A model generated the notes under the pieces. That model was not told the origin of the DNA and ran no database searches. It saw nothing but the letters and a program-made list of their open reading frames with translations. From the NCBI GenBank assembly GCA_965277595.1, contig CBDIDH010000001.1, positions 1,674,001 through 1,738,000 on the forward strand: a stretch of 64,000 bases of DNA, written 5' to 3'. Source of the DNA: CBDIDH01 sp965277595. Its GTDB lineage: Bacteria; Planctomycetota; Planctomycetia; Isosphaerales; Isosphaeraceae. Below, piece after piece: positions 1 through 8,541 of this stretch; position 1 is the first letter of the stretch; each line of letters begins with the position of its first letter. The position numbers were made by a program, and so were the translations under genes.

Positions 1-69
1 GTCGGTGGCATTTACCCGGCCGTCAGAGCGGCGGGTCTAGAGCCATCCGAGGCGCTTCGGCATGAGTGA
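1..69 (+). CDS. FtsX/MacB-type ABC transporter permease, C-terminal end only (partial)
   Basis: The window opens inside a reading frame whose last 22 codons read YPAVRAAGLEPSEALRHE before TGA. This is the usual C-terminal tail of FtsX/MacB/LolC-type permeases (YPAxRAAxLxPxEALRxE), the cytoplasmic end after the last membrane helix. Its TGA lies inside the start region of the next gene (ATGAGTGA, 62-69), so permease and ATPase are translationally coupled. Only the end is visible, so the substrate cannot be judged. Confidence 0.8.
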   Translation, partial: VGGIYPAVRAAGLEPSEALRHE

Positions 70-742
70 ATCGATGGGAAAGCCGTTGCTACGCTGTCTC
101 GACCTCGTTCGGACCTATCCCGACGGCGACGTCCGCGCCCTTCGAGGGGTCTCGTTTGAGGTTCGCGCCGCCGATTCGCTGGCGATCACCGGGCCGAGCG
201 GTTGCGGCAAGACGACTCTCCTGCATCTGCTCGGCGGCCTTGATGTGCCGACCTCGGGCGTCGTCGAGTACGATGGTCAGTCACTCGCCGCGATCGATCT
301 GGACTCTTATCGCGCCCTTCAGATTGGCTTTGTCTTTCAATCATTTTATCTCTTGCCGACGTTGACCGCTCTGGAAAATGTTCAGATTCCGATGTTTGAG
401 GCGTCCTGGTCGCGTGGCGATCGCATGGACAGGGCCAGGCGGTTGCTCGACGAGGTTGGAATGTCGCATCGACGCGATCAGTATCCGAGCCGCCTCTCGG
501 TCGGCGAGCGGCAACGCGTGGCGATCGCCAGGGCCCTGGCCAACGAGCCGAAGGTGGTTCTCGCCGATGAACCGACCGGAAACCTCGACAGCGTCAATCA
601 GGACGAGGTCTTGAAACTCCTGCACAGGCTCCGCCGCGAACGGTCGTTGACGCTCGTCGTCGTCACGCATAGCAACGACGTGGCCAGTTCGTGCGATCGC
701 GTCGTTCGAATGCGCGATGGTCTGGTCGTCAGCCGCGATTGA
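62..742 (+). CDS. LolD/MacB-type ABC transporter ATP-binding protein
   Basis: A complete 226-aa ATPase subunit. It has Walker A GPSGCGKTT (residues 44-52), Q-loop VFQSF (Q93), signature LSVGE (145-149), Walker B VVLADE (165-170) followed by PTGNLD, and the H-loop VVVTHS. The PTGNLD box and short length are typical of the MacB/LolD/FtsE subfamily, which works with FtsX-fold permeases by mechanotransmission, for example in lipoprotein release or efflux. The ATG overlaps the stop of the upstream FtsX-like permease by 8 bp, so the two form one transporter. Assignment to LolD, MacB or another member is not possible from the ATPase alone. Confidence 0.9.
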   Translation: MSESMGKPLLRCLDLVRTYPDGDVRALRGVSFEVRAADSLAITGPSGCGKTTLLHLLGGLDVPTSGVVEYDGQSLAAIDLDSYRALQIGFVFQSFYLLPTLTALENVQIPMFEASWSRGDRMDRARRLLDEVGMSHRRDQYPSRLSVGERQRVAIARALANEPKVVLADEPTGNLDSVNQDEVLKLLHRLRRERSLTLVVVTHSNDVASSCDRVVRMRDGLVVSRD

Positions 743-919
743 CCGAAAACGATCGGCAGACGGTTGCCGAGCGTCGTCCCCCCTGGCAGACTGTGACACA
801 AGAGGCGCACGCCTTTCCTCGTGTTTGTTTTCGAACGCGCGGGCGTGCGTGCGTGGGATCACAGTGCGGCAGAGATTCGATTGGAGCCCAATCGGGCCGG
901 ATCGCCGGAGAGACTTGAG

Positions 920-3031
920 ATGACGCGGAAACTCTTGGCCCTGGCCGCCTGCCTGGTCGTCGCCGCGCCGGTGGCACGGGCTCAATCGCCGGGTGAGCTC
1001 GCGGAAACAGCGGCGCATGCCGCCTCCTTGCAAAACGCCGACGGTGGATTTGGCCCCAAGGCCGGCGCGTCGTCGAGTCTGGGCGCGACCTCCTCGGCCA
1101 TCCGAATTCTCGGGTACACGGGCGGGTCGATTCCCGATGTTCTGGCCGCGCTTCAATTCGTGAAATCGTGCGTCCACGCGGACTCGGGCGGGTTCGCTCC
1201 GACGCCTGGCGGCAAGGCCGACGTCGGCACAACCGCATCGGGCCTGATGGCCTTGAAAGAATTGAAGATTCTCGATGTGGCGATCGTGAAGCCCGCCTTG
1301 AAATATCTTTCCGAGAACGCGAAGACGTATGAGGAAGTCCGCATCGCCGTCGCTGGTTTTGAGGCGGCGAACGAGACCTCGGCCGATGACTTCAAACGCT
1401 GGTCGACCGAGATCCTGGCGACGCGGAACGCCGACGGCACCTTTGGCGAAGGAGACGGCAAGGCCCGCGAGACCGGCGGAAAGGCTGTTGCCTTGCGTCG
1501 GATGGGAGTTTCGATCGACAAGGAAAACGCGATCGTCGCCTATCTCAGGTCGACGCAAAACCCCGACGGAGGGTGGTCGAAAGGCGAAGGGGGCTCTGAT
1601 CTCGAAGCGACTTATCGGATCATGCGTTTCTTCTTCATGGCGAAGGAAGCGCCTGACCTCGACCGCCTGAATGCCTTTATTGCACGCTGTCGACACGAGA
1701 ACGGCAGCTACGGCGTCAAGCCGGATGACGCCTCGACAGGCGGCACATATTTCGCCACGATCCTCTCGCGTTGGTGTAGGCTGCTCAATCATGAGCCCGC
1801 GCTTGTGGAAACGGCCGGATTTCAACCTCTCTTTGATGGGAAGACACTGGCCGGCTGGGAAGGCGACGCCACGCTCTGGTCCGCCCGCGCGGGGATGCTG
1901 GTTGGCGATTCCAAAGGCTTGAAGCACAACGATTTTCTGGCGACCGAGAAATCGTACGCGAACTTTGTGCTGAAGCTGACCTTTCACCTTGTCAACGGCG
2001 ACGGCAATAGCGGGGTCCAGTTTCGGAGCGTTCGCGTCCCGAATCATGAGATGTCCGGTTTTCAGGCCGATATTGGCCAGAATTACTGGGGCTGCCTCTA
2101 TGATGAGTCGCGTCGCAACAAGGTTCTCGTCCAGGCCTCCGAGGCAGCCAGAAAGAACCTTCACGAAAAATCGAATAATAACTACGTGATCGAAGCCAAG
2201 GGTGATGAGATTCGCCTCACGCTCAATGGCGCGACGTCGGTGAACTATCACGAAACCGACCCCGCGATTGCCCGCGACGGCCGGATTGCCGTGCAACTTC
2301 ATGCGGGCGGGCCGACGGTCGTTCGGTTCAAGAACGTCTATATTCAACCGCTTCCCGATCCCAAGGAGGGAACCGACGACGCCCCCGGCTTTCACATGCG
2401 AACCCTGAAAGCAGGAGATGACGCGCGCAAATATTCAGTTTACATTCCAACAGGATATGACGGCAAGAAGACCTTTCCTGTTGTCCTCTTTCTTCACGGA
2501 TCGGGCGAGCGAGGCAGTGATGGTCTTCAGGCCACGCAGGTCGGCCTTGGCCCGGCGATCTTCAACCATCCCGAACGCTTTCCAGCGATCGCCGTGATTC
2601 CCCAGGCGCGCAAATCCTGGGAGGCCGATTCCGAAGACGCGAAGGCGGCTCTTGCTGCTCTGGATGAAGTGCTCGGCTCACTCAAGGGTGATTCCGATCG
2701 CGTGATCCTCACGGGTCTTTCGATGGGAGGTCGAGGTGCCTGGGAAATCGCCTCGGCGCAGCCGCAACGTTTCGCCGCGGTGATCCCCATTTGCGGCAAC
2801 GGCAAGCCCGATTCGGCAAAGACGCTGGCATCGCTTCCCGTCTGGACGCTCGTCGGCGACGACGACCGCGCCGGAACCGTACACAATACCCGGGCGATGG
2901 TCGAGGCGATCCGATCGGCGGGCGGCAAGGCCATGCTCACCGAGTATCGCGGCGTCGGCCACAATAGCTGGGATCGCGCGTATAACGATCCCACGCTTAT
3001 CGAATGGATGCTCGCCCGTTCCAGGCGATGA
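920..3031 (+). CDS. Exported three-domain fusion: prenyltransferase-like toroid, DUF1080, alpha/beta-hydrolase esterase
   Basis: Starting at ATG 920 (GGAGAG just upstream) gives 703 aa with a signal peptide ending ARA/Q near residue 21. The frame is open upstream to 821, but only this start gives an export signal. Residues about 25-295 carry Gly/Asp-rich repeats (QNADGGFG, STQNPDGGW, GSYGVK) of the squalene cyclase/prenyltransferase-beta alpha-toroid type. Residue 301 onward begins FQPLFDGKTLAGWEGD, the classic opening of DUF1080 (3-keto-disaccharide hydrolase), running to about 480. The C-terminal part (about 490-703) is a serine esterase: LFLHGSGERG oxyanion region, nucleophile elbow GLSMGG near residue 600, and a GVGHNSW histidine near 680. 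The enzyme is probably periplasmic and acts on sugars or esters. The toroid repeats may be structural rather than catalytic. Confidence 0.85.
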   Translation: MTRKLLALAACLVVAAPVARAQSPGELAETAAHAASLQNADGGFGPKAGASSSLGATSSAIRILGYTGGSIPDVLAALQFVKSCVHADSGGFAPTPGGKADVGTTASGLMALKELKILDVAIVKPALKYLSENAKTYEEVRIAVAGFEAANETSADDFKRWSTEILATRNADGTFGEGDGKARETGGKAVALRRMGVSIDKENAIVAYLRSTQNPDGGWSKGEGGSDLEATYRIMRFFFMAKEAPDLDRLNAFIARCRHENGSYGVKPDDASTGGTYFATILSRWCRLLNHEPALVETAGFQPLFDGKTLAGWEGDATLWSARAGMLVGDSKGLKHNDFLATEKSYANFVLKLTFHLVNGDGNSGVQFRSVRVPNHEMSGFQADIGQNYWGCLYDESRRNKVLVQASEAARKNLHEKSNNNYVIEAKGDEIRLTLNGATSVNYHETDPAIARDGRIAVQLHAGGPTVVRFKNVYIQPLPDPKEGTDDAPGFHMRTLKAGDDARKYSVYIPTGYDGKKTFPVVLFLHGSGERGSDGLQATQVGLGPAIFNHPERFPAIAVIPQARKSWEADSEDAKAALAALDEVLGSLKGDSDRVILTGLSMGGRGAWEIASAQPQRFAAVIPICGNGKPDSAKTLASLPVWTLVGDDDRAGTVHNTRAMVEAIRSAGGKAMLTEYRGVGHNSWDRAYNDPTLIEWMLARSRR

Positions 3032-3059
3032 ACTCTTCAAAAACACGAGGCACTCATTG

Positions 3060-4118
3060 ATGTTCGCGTCCGTATATGTTCGTATTTGCGCAAGTGCAAT
3101 CACCCTCTTCACCGCGAGTCTTCTCGCGACAACCACCCTCGGCCAGGATTCTCGGTTCGAGTTTCCGGGCGTCTCGACGGGCTTACGCGATGAGGCCAAG
3201 GTCTTCAGTCCCGAGGCCGTGCGGAAAGCCAAGGGCGAGATCGATCGGATCGAGCGCGAAACCCGCGCCTCGATCCTGATCGAGACCGTCAACTCGGTCG
3301 CCGACGAGGCCGTGAAAACCGTCGCCGCGGCCAACGCCCGGCGATGGGGTCGCGAGGGGATGTACGTCCTGATCGATAAGAACGATCACCGGTTCGAGAT
3401 CGTTCCAAGTGGTTCCTCGGTTGAGAAGGCGATCACCCGCGAAGACTCGCAGACGATTCGCGACGCCTTTCTGACCGACTTTAAACGTGGCAAGTTCGAC
3501 GACGGACTCATCAACGGTCTCAAGGCCATGACCTTGATTCTTTCCAATGCCAGCCGGGACGGCAAACTCGGCCGGCCGCTGGCGCGTCCGGGAACCGATG
3601 ATGAGTTTAACCAGCTTTCGCAGGGGCCTCATCCCGCGTCGCCCTTGATTCTTCGGCAACAGAATCGACTCACCCTTGCCGCGGCGCGATTGATCGTCGC
3701 GGGGGCTCAGGCCAAGGCGGTTGATCTGAAAATCAAGGCGAACGTGGCCGTGGTGGATGATGGCGGTCATCTGATTACGTTCGATCGCATGGACGGTGCC
3801 CGGCCGGCGAGCGTTTACACGGCGATTACCAAGGCAACAAGCGCCGCGACTTTTCGAACCGAGACGGGGCCGATTGGTAAGGACAAGGAGAAGGATACGC
3901 CAGCCGACCTGCTCTTGAATCTGAGTGTTCAGAACGCGGCGGCGGCCAGCGGCGGCAAGATCACCTCGCTGAGCGGTGGAATTCCCGTGATCATCGACGG
4001 CCAGGTTGTCGGAGCCGTTGGCGTTGGCGGCGGCAGTGGCGATCAGGATGCCCAGGTGGCTCGCGCGGGGCTTGATCGGCTGTCGAACGCATTGAAGCTT
4101 GAAGCCGAAAATAAGTGA
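3060..4118 (+). CDS. Exported TPM-like plus GlcG/HbpS-like (DUF336) fusion protein
   Basis: About 352 aa from ATG 3060, with a signal peptide ending near TTLGQ. Residues about 35-150 resemble a TPM domain: GLRDEAKVFSPEAV, then an amphipathic helix and strand, and GREGMYVLIDKND. Residues about 190-350 match the GlcG/HbpS family: LTLAAARLIVAGAQAKA, VAVVDDGGHLITFDRMDGA, a threonine/alanine-rich KAT segment and a final GGIPVIIDGQVVGAVGVGG. HbpS-type domains bind haem or small ligands outside the cytoplasm. The gene starts 28 bp after the esterase fusion and its end overlaps the search region of the next gene, suggesting one transcription unit with the cytochrome-containing dehydrogenase that follows. 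The combined role is unknown. Confidence 0.75.
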   Translation: MFASVYVRICASAITLFTASLLATTTLGQDSRFEFPGVSTGLRDEAKVFSPEAVRKAKGEIDRIERETRASILIETVNSVADEAVKTVAAANARRWGREGMYVLIDKNDHRFEIVPSGSSVEKAITREDSQTIRDAFLTDFKRGKFDDGLINGLKAMTLILSNASRDGKLGRPLARPGTDDEFNQLSQGPHPASPLILRQQNRLTLAAARLIVAGAQAKAVDLKIKANVAVVDDGGHLITFDRMDGARPASVYTAITKATSAATFRTETGPIGKDKEKDTPADLLLNLSVQNAAAASGGKITSLSGGIPVIIDGQVVGAVGVGGGSGDQDAQVARAGLDRLSNALKLEAENK

Positions 4119-4149
4119 ATTCTCCAAAGGTTGCCGAGGATTGTTGACG

Positions 4150-7100
4150 ATGTGGCGACGGCTTTTCACGGCGACCTTGATCACCATTTTGCTCGACCTC
4201 GGCTCGGCCCTTCCCGCGCGCGCCGAGCCGATTCCTCACGGCCAGAGCCGACCGCCAGGCGATCCGCTCAGCCCGGCCGAGGCGGTCAATGCCATGACCC
4301 TTCCCGAGGGGTTCACGGTCGAGCTTGTCGCCAGCGAGCCGGACCTAGTCAACCCGGTGGCGATGACCTTTGACGATCAAGGTCGGATCTGGGTCGCCGA
4401 GAGCCTGGAATACCCTCGCCGCGAGGCCGGTCCGGGCCGCGATCGCATCAAGATCCTTGAAGATACCAATGGCGATGGCAAGGCCGATCGGTTCACGGTC
4501 TTTGCCGAGGGGTTGAACATTCCTTCAGGAATCGCGTTCGGACACGGCGGCGTCTGGGTCGCCAACGCGCCCGATTTGCTCTTGCTCAAGGATACCGATG
4601 GCGATGGCAAGGCCGATCAGCGCGAGGTGATCGTCACCGGTTTCGGCCGCGACGATACGCACGAATTGCCGAACTCGCTCTCGTGGGGACCCGACGGCTG
4701 GCTTTACGGTTGGAATGGTGTTTTTAATCGAAGTCATATTAATTATCGTGGTAAAATCCATGATTTTACCTGCGCGATCTTCCGCGTCCATCCCCGGACT
4801 CGCGCGTTCGAACTCTTTTGTGAAGGAACAAGCAATCCCTGGGGCCTCGCCTGGGATCGCAATGGCAGCGCCTTCGCCAGCGCCTGCGTGATTGATCACC
4901 TCTGGCATCTTACCGAAACTGGCTATTACCATCGACAGGGCGGCCCCTATCCTCCATTTACCTGGCAGATTGGCTCAATCGTCTCTCACCGACATCAGCA
5001 GGCTGCGTATTGCGGCCTGCTTTACTACGATAGCGACGCCTATCCCGAACGTTATCGCGGCAAGCTCTTCATGGGCAACATCCACGGCGGCGCCCTGAAT
5101 GTTGACCGCCTCCGCCGCAAGGGGTCAACCTATCTCGCCGACGCCGAGCCCGATTTTCTCAACGCGCACGATGCCTGGTTCATGCCCGTTTCACTCAAGG
5201 CGGGACCAGACGGTTGCCTGTATGTTCTTGACTGGTACGATCGATACCACTGTTATCAAGATGCGAACCGCGACCCCGCCGGAATCGATCGACTCAAGGG
5301 ACGCCTCTATCGCATCCGCTACCAAGGTACACCCCGACGATCCAGGTTTGACCTTGCCCGCGAGCCTGACTCGACCTTGATCGATCGCCTTGGCAGCGCG
5401 AACGCGTATGACCGAGAGACCGCGCGTCGCCTCCTCGCCGAGCGCGAAAACGCCGCGACGGATCAACGTTTGGAAACACTTGCCATTGACCCAAAATCGC
5501 CGGAAGTGCCGCGGATGAACGCGCTCTGGACGCGAATCAGTCGATCGACCGCGAACCTCGATTTTCTCAAGACCCTGATGGCCGATGCCAATCCCACGAT
5601 TCGCGCCTGGGGCGTTCGGGCCTCGGGAAATCTTCGCAAGGACGATCCGAAGCTCAAAGCTATCATCAGAGCCCTGGCGACCGATCGAAGCCGAGATGTA
5701 CAGCTTCAGGTTGCTATTGCCTCGCGCAAAATCGAGGGGATGGATGCCGTCGGTCTTCTGACCGAGGTCGCCTCTGCCTGTGGCGACGATCCGCTCATCC
5801 CGCAAATTGTCTGGCAAAATTTGCATCCAATGCTTGACTCGTCCGAGAACGCTCAGGTGTTTCTCGACTTTCTCACCATCGATCGACTTCGCAAAGCGCC
5901 AGCACTTCTGGAAATTGCTCCGAGGGCGATCGATCGCATTGTCTCGGGCCGGAACGCTGAGAAGGTGCCGATCGTTCTGTTCGTTCTCCGCCTGGCCGAG
6001 GTTGATACCGGATCGGCTCGCGAGGCGCTTCGCGACCTCTCCGCTCGTGTACAAAATGGCGAGTTCCGCGATTCGACGAAAGGAGACGCGTTGCGTGAAC
6101 AGATCAAGAAACCCTTGCAGACGATCCTTGACGATGCCCAGGATGACCCGATCCGCGTTGACATGGTCCTGCTGGCAACCTCGCTGAAGCTGAAGGAAGC
6201 GTATCCCGCCGCACGTTCCTATTTTGTCTCGAAAACCATGGACGAGGCTGACCGAGTCGGGGCGCTTCGAGCCTTGATCGCGGCTCGCGACGCGACCGTG
6301 CTCGCAGGAGTTCGTCGGATCTTTGGCGATCAAGGGTCGACATCCTCAGGCTTTCGCGGTCAAGTAATCTCGGCTCTCAGCTTGCTTGACGAGCCTGGCG
6401 TGGCGGCGCTCTTCATCGAGAATTATCCGCGATTGGAGCCCGAATTGCGTCCGAGGGCTGTCGAGCTTCTTGCGGAACGCGGGCTCTGGCATGCCCCTTT
6501 AGTCCAGGCCGTCCTCGAGAAGACGATTCCGAGCGGCGACCTGAATGTCAACCAGATCCGCAAACTGCTCGCGAGCAAGGACGCCTCGGTCGTTGCCAAA
6601 AGTCGATCGATTTGGGGAAGCGTTCGGTCGGATCGTAAGCCAGAGAGGGAAAAGGCCATCGCGCGGGTTCGATCGCTCTTGAGCAAGGTTCCGGGCGATC
6701 CCGCCGCGGGCGCCGAGGTTTTCAAGAAGATCTGCGCCCAGTGCCACAAGATTTATGGAGAAGGGCAGGAGGTTGGTCCCGAGATCACCGCGAATGGGCG
6801 CAACTCTTATGAACAGTTGCTTTCCAATGTTTTTGACCCAAGCCTCGTTATTGGCGCGGCGTATCAGGCGACGACCGTTGCCACCAATGACGGACGGGTC
6901 TTGACGGGCTTGCTCGTCGAGCAAAGCCCGGAACGGGTCGTGCTCAAACTTCAAGGGGGCAAGACCGAGACCGTGCCGCGCGACCAGGTGGAGGCTCTGA
7001 AAGTCAGCTCGCTCTCGCTGATGCCCGAGGATCTCGACGCGCAACTCAATCCACGAGATCTTGCCGATTTGTTCGCGTATATCTGCCTTGATCGACCTCC

Positions 7101-7164
7101 GACCGATCCGAAGGCCCGACCGATCCCAGGCGCACAGGAACTCAAACGACGCTCGGCTCGCTGA
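4150..7164 (+). CDS. PVC-type heme-binding membrane-bound dehydrogenase (beta-propeller, HEAT, cytochrome c)
   Basis: ATG 4150 gives about 1004 aa with a signal peptide (RRLFTATLITILL...ARAEP); upstream in-frame codons would place charged residues before it. Residues about 40-400 form an L-sorbosone dehydrogenase-like propeller (MTLPEGFTVELVASEPDLVNP, GIAFGHGGVWVANAPDLLLLKDTDGDGKAD, YDRYHC), followed by HEAT/PBS-lyase-like repeats to about 800. The C-terminal domain has a haem c site CAQCH at 862-866 and the VGPEIT...SNVFDPSLVIGAAYQA sequence typical of the planctomycete/verrucomicrobial group. The protein is probably an exported sugar or alcohol dehydrogenase passing electrons to its own haem. 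Its 3' end overlaps the convergent ispH by 23 bp. Confidence 0.9.
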   Translation: MWRRLFTATLITILLDLGSALPARAEPIPHGQSRPPGDPLSPAEAVNAMTLPEGFTVELVASEPDLVNPVAMTFDDQGRIWVAESLEYPRREAGPGRDRIKILEDTNGDGKADRFTVFAEGLNIPSGIAFGHGGVWVANAPDLLLLKDTDGDGKADQREVIVTGFGRDDTHELPNSLSWGPDGWLYGWNGVFNRSHINYRGKIHDFTCAIFRVHPRTRAFELFCEGTSNPWGLAWDRNGSAFASACVIDHLWHLTETGYYHRQGGPYPPFTWQIGSIVSHRHQQAAYCGLLYYDSDAYPERYRGKLFMGNIHGGALNVDRLRRKGSTYLADAEPDFLNAHDAWFMPVSLKAGPDGCLYVLDWYDRYHCYQDANRDPAGIDRLKGRLYRIRYQGTPRRSRFDLAREPDSTLIDRLGSANAYDRETARRLLAERENAATDQRLETLAIDPKSPEVPRMNALWTRISRSTANLDFLKTLMADANPTIRAWGVRASGNLRKDDPKLKAIIRALATDRSRDVQLQVAIASRKIEGMDAVGLLTEVASACGDDPLIPQIVWQNLHPMLDSSENAQVFLDFLTIDRLRKAPALLEIAPRAIDRIVSGRNAEKVPIVLFVLRLAEVDTGSAREALRDLSARVQNGEFRDSTKGDALREQIKKPLQTILDDAQDDPIRVDMVLLATSLKLKEAYPAARSYFVSKTMDEADRVGALRALIAARDATVLAGVRRIFGDQGSTSSGFRGQVISALSLLDEPGVAALFIENYPRLEPELRPRAVELLAERGLWHAPLVQAVLEKTIPSGDLNVNQIRKLLASKDASVVAKSRSIWGSVRSDRKPEREKAIARVRSLLSKVPGDPAAGAEVFKKICAQCHKIYGEGQEVGPEITANGRNSYEQLLSNVFDPSLVIGAAYQATTVATNDGRVLTGLLVEQSPERVVLKLQGGKTETVPRDQVEALKVSSLSLMPEDLDAQLNPRDLADLFAYICLDRPPTDPKARPIPGAQELKRRSAR

Positions 7165-8026
7165 CGATTCGCGACGTCGCGCCGACTGGCGTCAGTCGTT
7201 GAAGCGCTTGCTCAATGCTGTGGATCGTCGTGTCGAGCGTCGACGTTCCCGCCGTCAGGCCGACGGTTTCGAAGCCGACGAACCAGGCGGGATCAATGTC
7301 CTGGGCCGATTGAAGGTGAAGCGCGGGGACGCCGCGATTCTGGCAGAGAGTAACCAGTTCCTTCGTGTTGTTGGAATTTCGGCCGCCGACGACCACGACC
7401 GCATCGACCCGGTTCAAGAGACGTTCCAGCGACTTTTGATGATCCTTTGTCGGCTGGCAGACCGTATCCACGAACCGAATCGTGGCGTCGGGGTTTCGCG
7501 TCTGGATCGCGTCAAGGACTCTCGCCGCATGCTCCGAGGGAACGGTTGTCTGGCTGACAATTCCCAGACGCGACTCGTTGTAGACGCGAACATCCTCGGC
7601 CGATTCGACGACCTCGAATCGATCCAGGTCCTCGATAATTCCGCGAACCTCGACATGGCCGCGACGGCCGATCACGAGGACAAAATCGCCGTCGTCGTGA
7701 AGCCGACGCGCAGCCTGGTGAACGCGAGTTACAAGAGGACAGGTCGTGTCGATCAAGCGTTTGCCCGCGGCGGAGAGTCGCGAGCGCTCGCGGTCGCTGA
7801 TCCCGTGCGCGGTGATCAATACGGTTGAGGACTCGGGAAGGGCAACGCGATCGGTTTCGTGGATCATGGAGAAGCCGCGATCGGTCAGGTTATGCACAAC
7901 CTGCTCGTTGTGAACGAGCTGCCCGAAGATCGTGACTTCGGCCGGATCAACGACCTTGTCGATCACCTTCAAGGCGTCTCGAACACCGAAACACATGCCC
8001 AACACCTCAGCTCGAATCACGTTCAT
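7142..8026 (-). CDS. ispH: 4-hydroxy-3-methylbut-2-enyl diphosphate reductase (IspH/LytB)
   Basis: A 294-aa protein beginning MNVIRAEVLGMCFGVRDAL. IspH makes IPP and DMAPP in the last step of the MEP isoprenoid pathway, using a [4Fe-4S] cluster. The three cluster ligands are C12 (GMCFGV), C96 (DTTCPLV) and C190 (DTVCQPTKDHQ); H40-region, H74 and the GHVEVRG segment (H124, E126) supply substrate-binding residues, and GGRNSNNT is the conserved diphosphate-binding loop. The third ligand motif is QPTKDHQ rather than the usual xATxxRQ, which is common in the divergent LytB of some phyla. The stop lies inside the 3' end of the convergent dehydrogenase gene. Confidence 0.93.
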   Translation of the reverse strand: MNVIRAEVLGMCFGVRDALKVIDKVVDPAEVTIFGQLVHNEQVVHNLTDRGFSMIHETDRVALPESSTVLITAHGISDRERSRLSAAGKRLIDTTCPLVTRVHQAARRLHDDGDFVLVIGRRGHVEVRGIIEDLDRFEVVESAEDVRVYNESRLGIVSQTTVPSEHAARVLDAIQTRNPDATIRFVDTVCQPTKDHQKSLERLLNRVDAVVVVGGRNSNNTKELVTLCQNRGVPALHLQSAQDIDPAWFVGFETVGLTAGTSTLDTTIHSIEQALQRLTPVGATSRIVSEPSVV

Positions 8027-8139
8027 GTCGTCTCCTTGAAGCGGCCGTGAACTTTGTGTGACAGAGCGAATGTCCGTGGGAAAGCTAGGACGGATTTTGG
8101 GGTCGCGTCCGGGTCTGGGTGGTTCGAGGAGAAAATGGA

Positions 8140-8541
8140 TCAGGCGGGGGACCAGCCTTCGGTCAATGGGGTCTTGTGACCGGTGCTGGCCTTGGTGGCC
8201 TGAAGGGCGTCGGCAACGACGTTTTCGAGGACGTTGATGTATTCGAGGAACCGCCGCTTGCCCTCGTCGGTGACCCGGCAGATGGTCTGCGGTCGGTTGC
8301 GGTAAAATCCTTTACAGACCTCGATCAGGGCGGCTTCGTGGAGGACCTGAAGGTGTCGGCTGAGGTTGCCGTCGGTCAGGGCGCAAAGCTCCTTGAGGTC
8401 GGCGAAGATCAGACCTTTGGGATGACTGACGAGTGAAGTCATGATCCCCAGTCGGGCTTTTTCATGAAAAACGCGTTCGAGGCCGTCGTAGGCGAACCGA
8501 CCGGACGCGTCGTCACCGCTGGATTTGTTAGGCTGGCTCAT
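8140..8541 (-). CDS. ArsR/HTH_34-type winged-helix transcriptional regulator
   Basis: From ATG 8541 the protein is 133 aa; the open frame extends to 8598 but that part lies inside the upstream gene. It contains a winged helix: FHEKARLGIMTSLVSHPKGLIFADLKELCALTDGNLSRHLQVLHEAALIEV, with recognition helix TDGNLSRHLQVL, then the wing and an RVTDEGKRRFLEY dimerisation helix. The form matches small PadR/ArsR-like HTH_34 regulators that repress a neighbouring membrane gene. The start overlaps the end of the membrane protein gene upstream by 14 bp, so both are made from one message; autoregulation of the pair is a reasonable inference. No ligand-binding cysteines are seen. Confidence 0.85.
   Translation of the reverse strand: MSQPNKSSGDDASGRFAYDGLERVFHEKARLGIMTSLVSHPKGLIFADLKELCALTDGNLSRHLQVLHEAALIEVCKGFYRNRPQTICRVTDEGKRRFLEYINVLENVVADALQATKASTGHKTPLTEGWSPA

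Noticed and set aside
341..2395. 684-aa open frame on the minus strand
   Set aside because: It lies wholly antisense to the LolD-like ATPase and the three-domain fusion, has no recognisable domain and is rich in Arg/Gly as expected from GC-rich antisense frames.
7060..7828. 255-aa plus-strand frame opposite ispH
   Set aside because: It is antisense to the clearly recognised IspH and has no family features.
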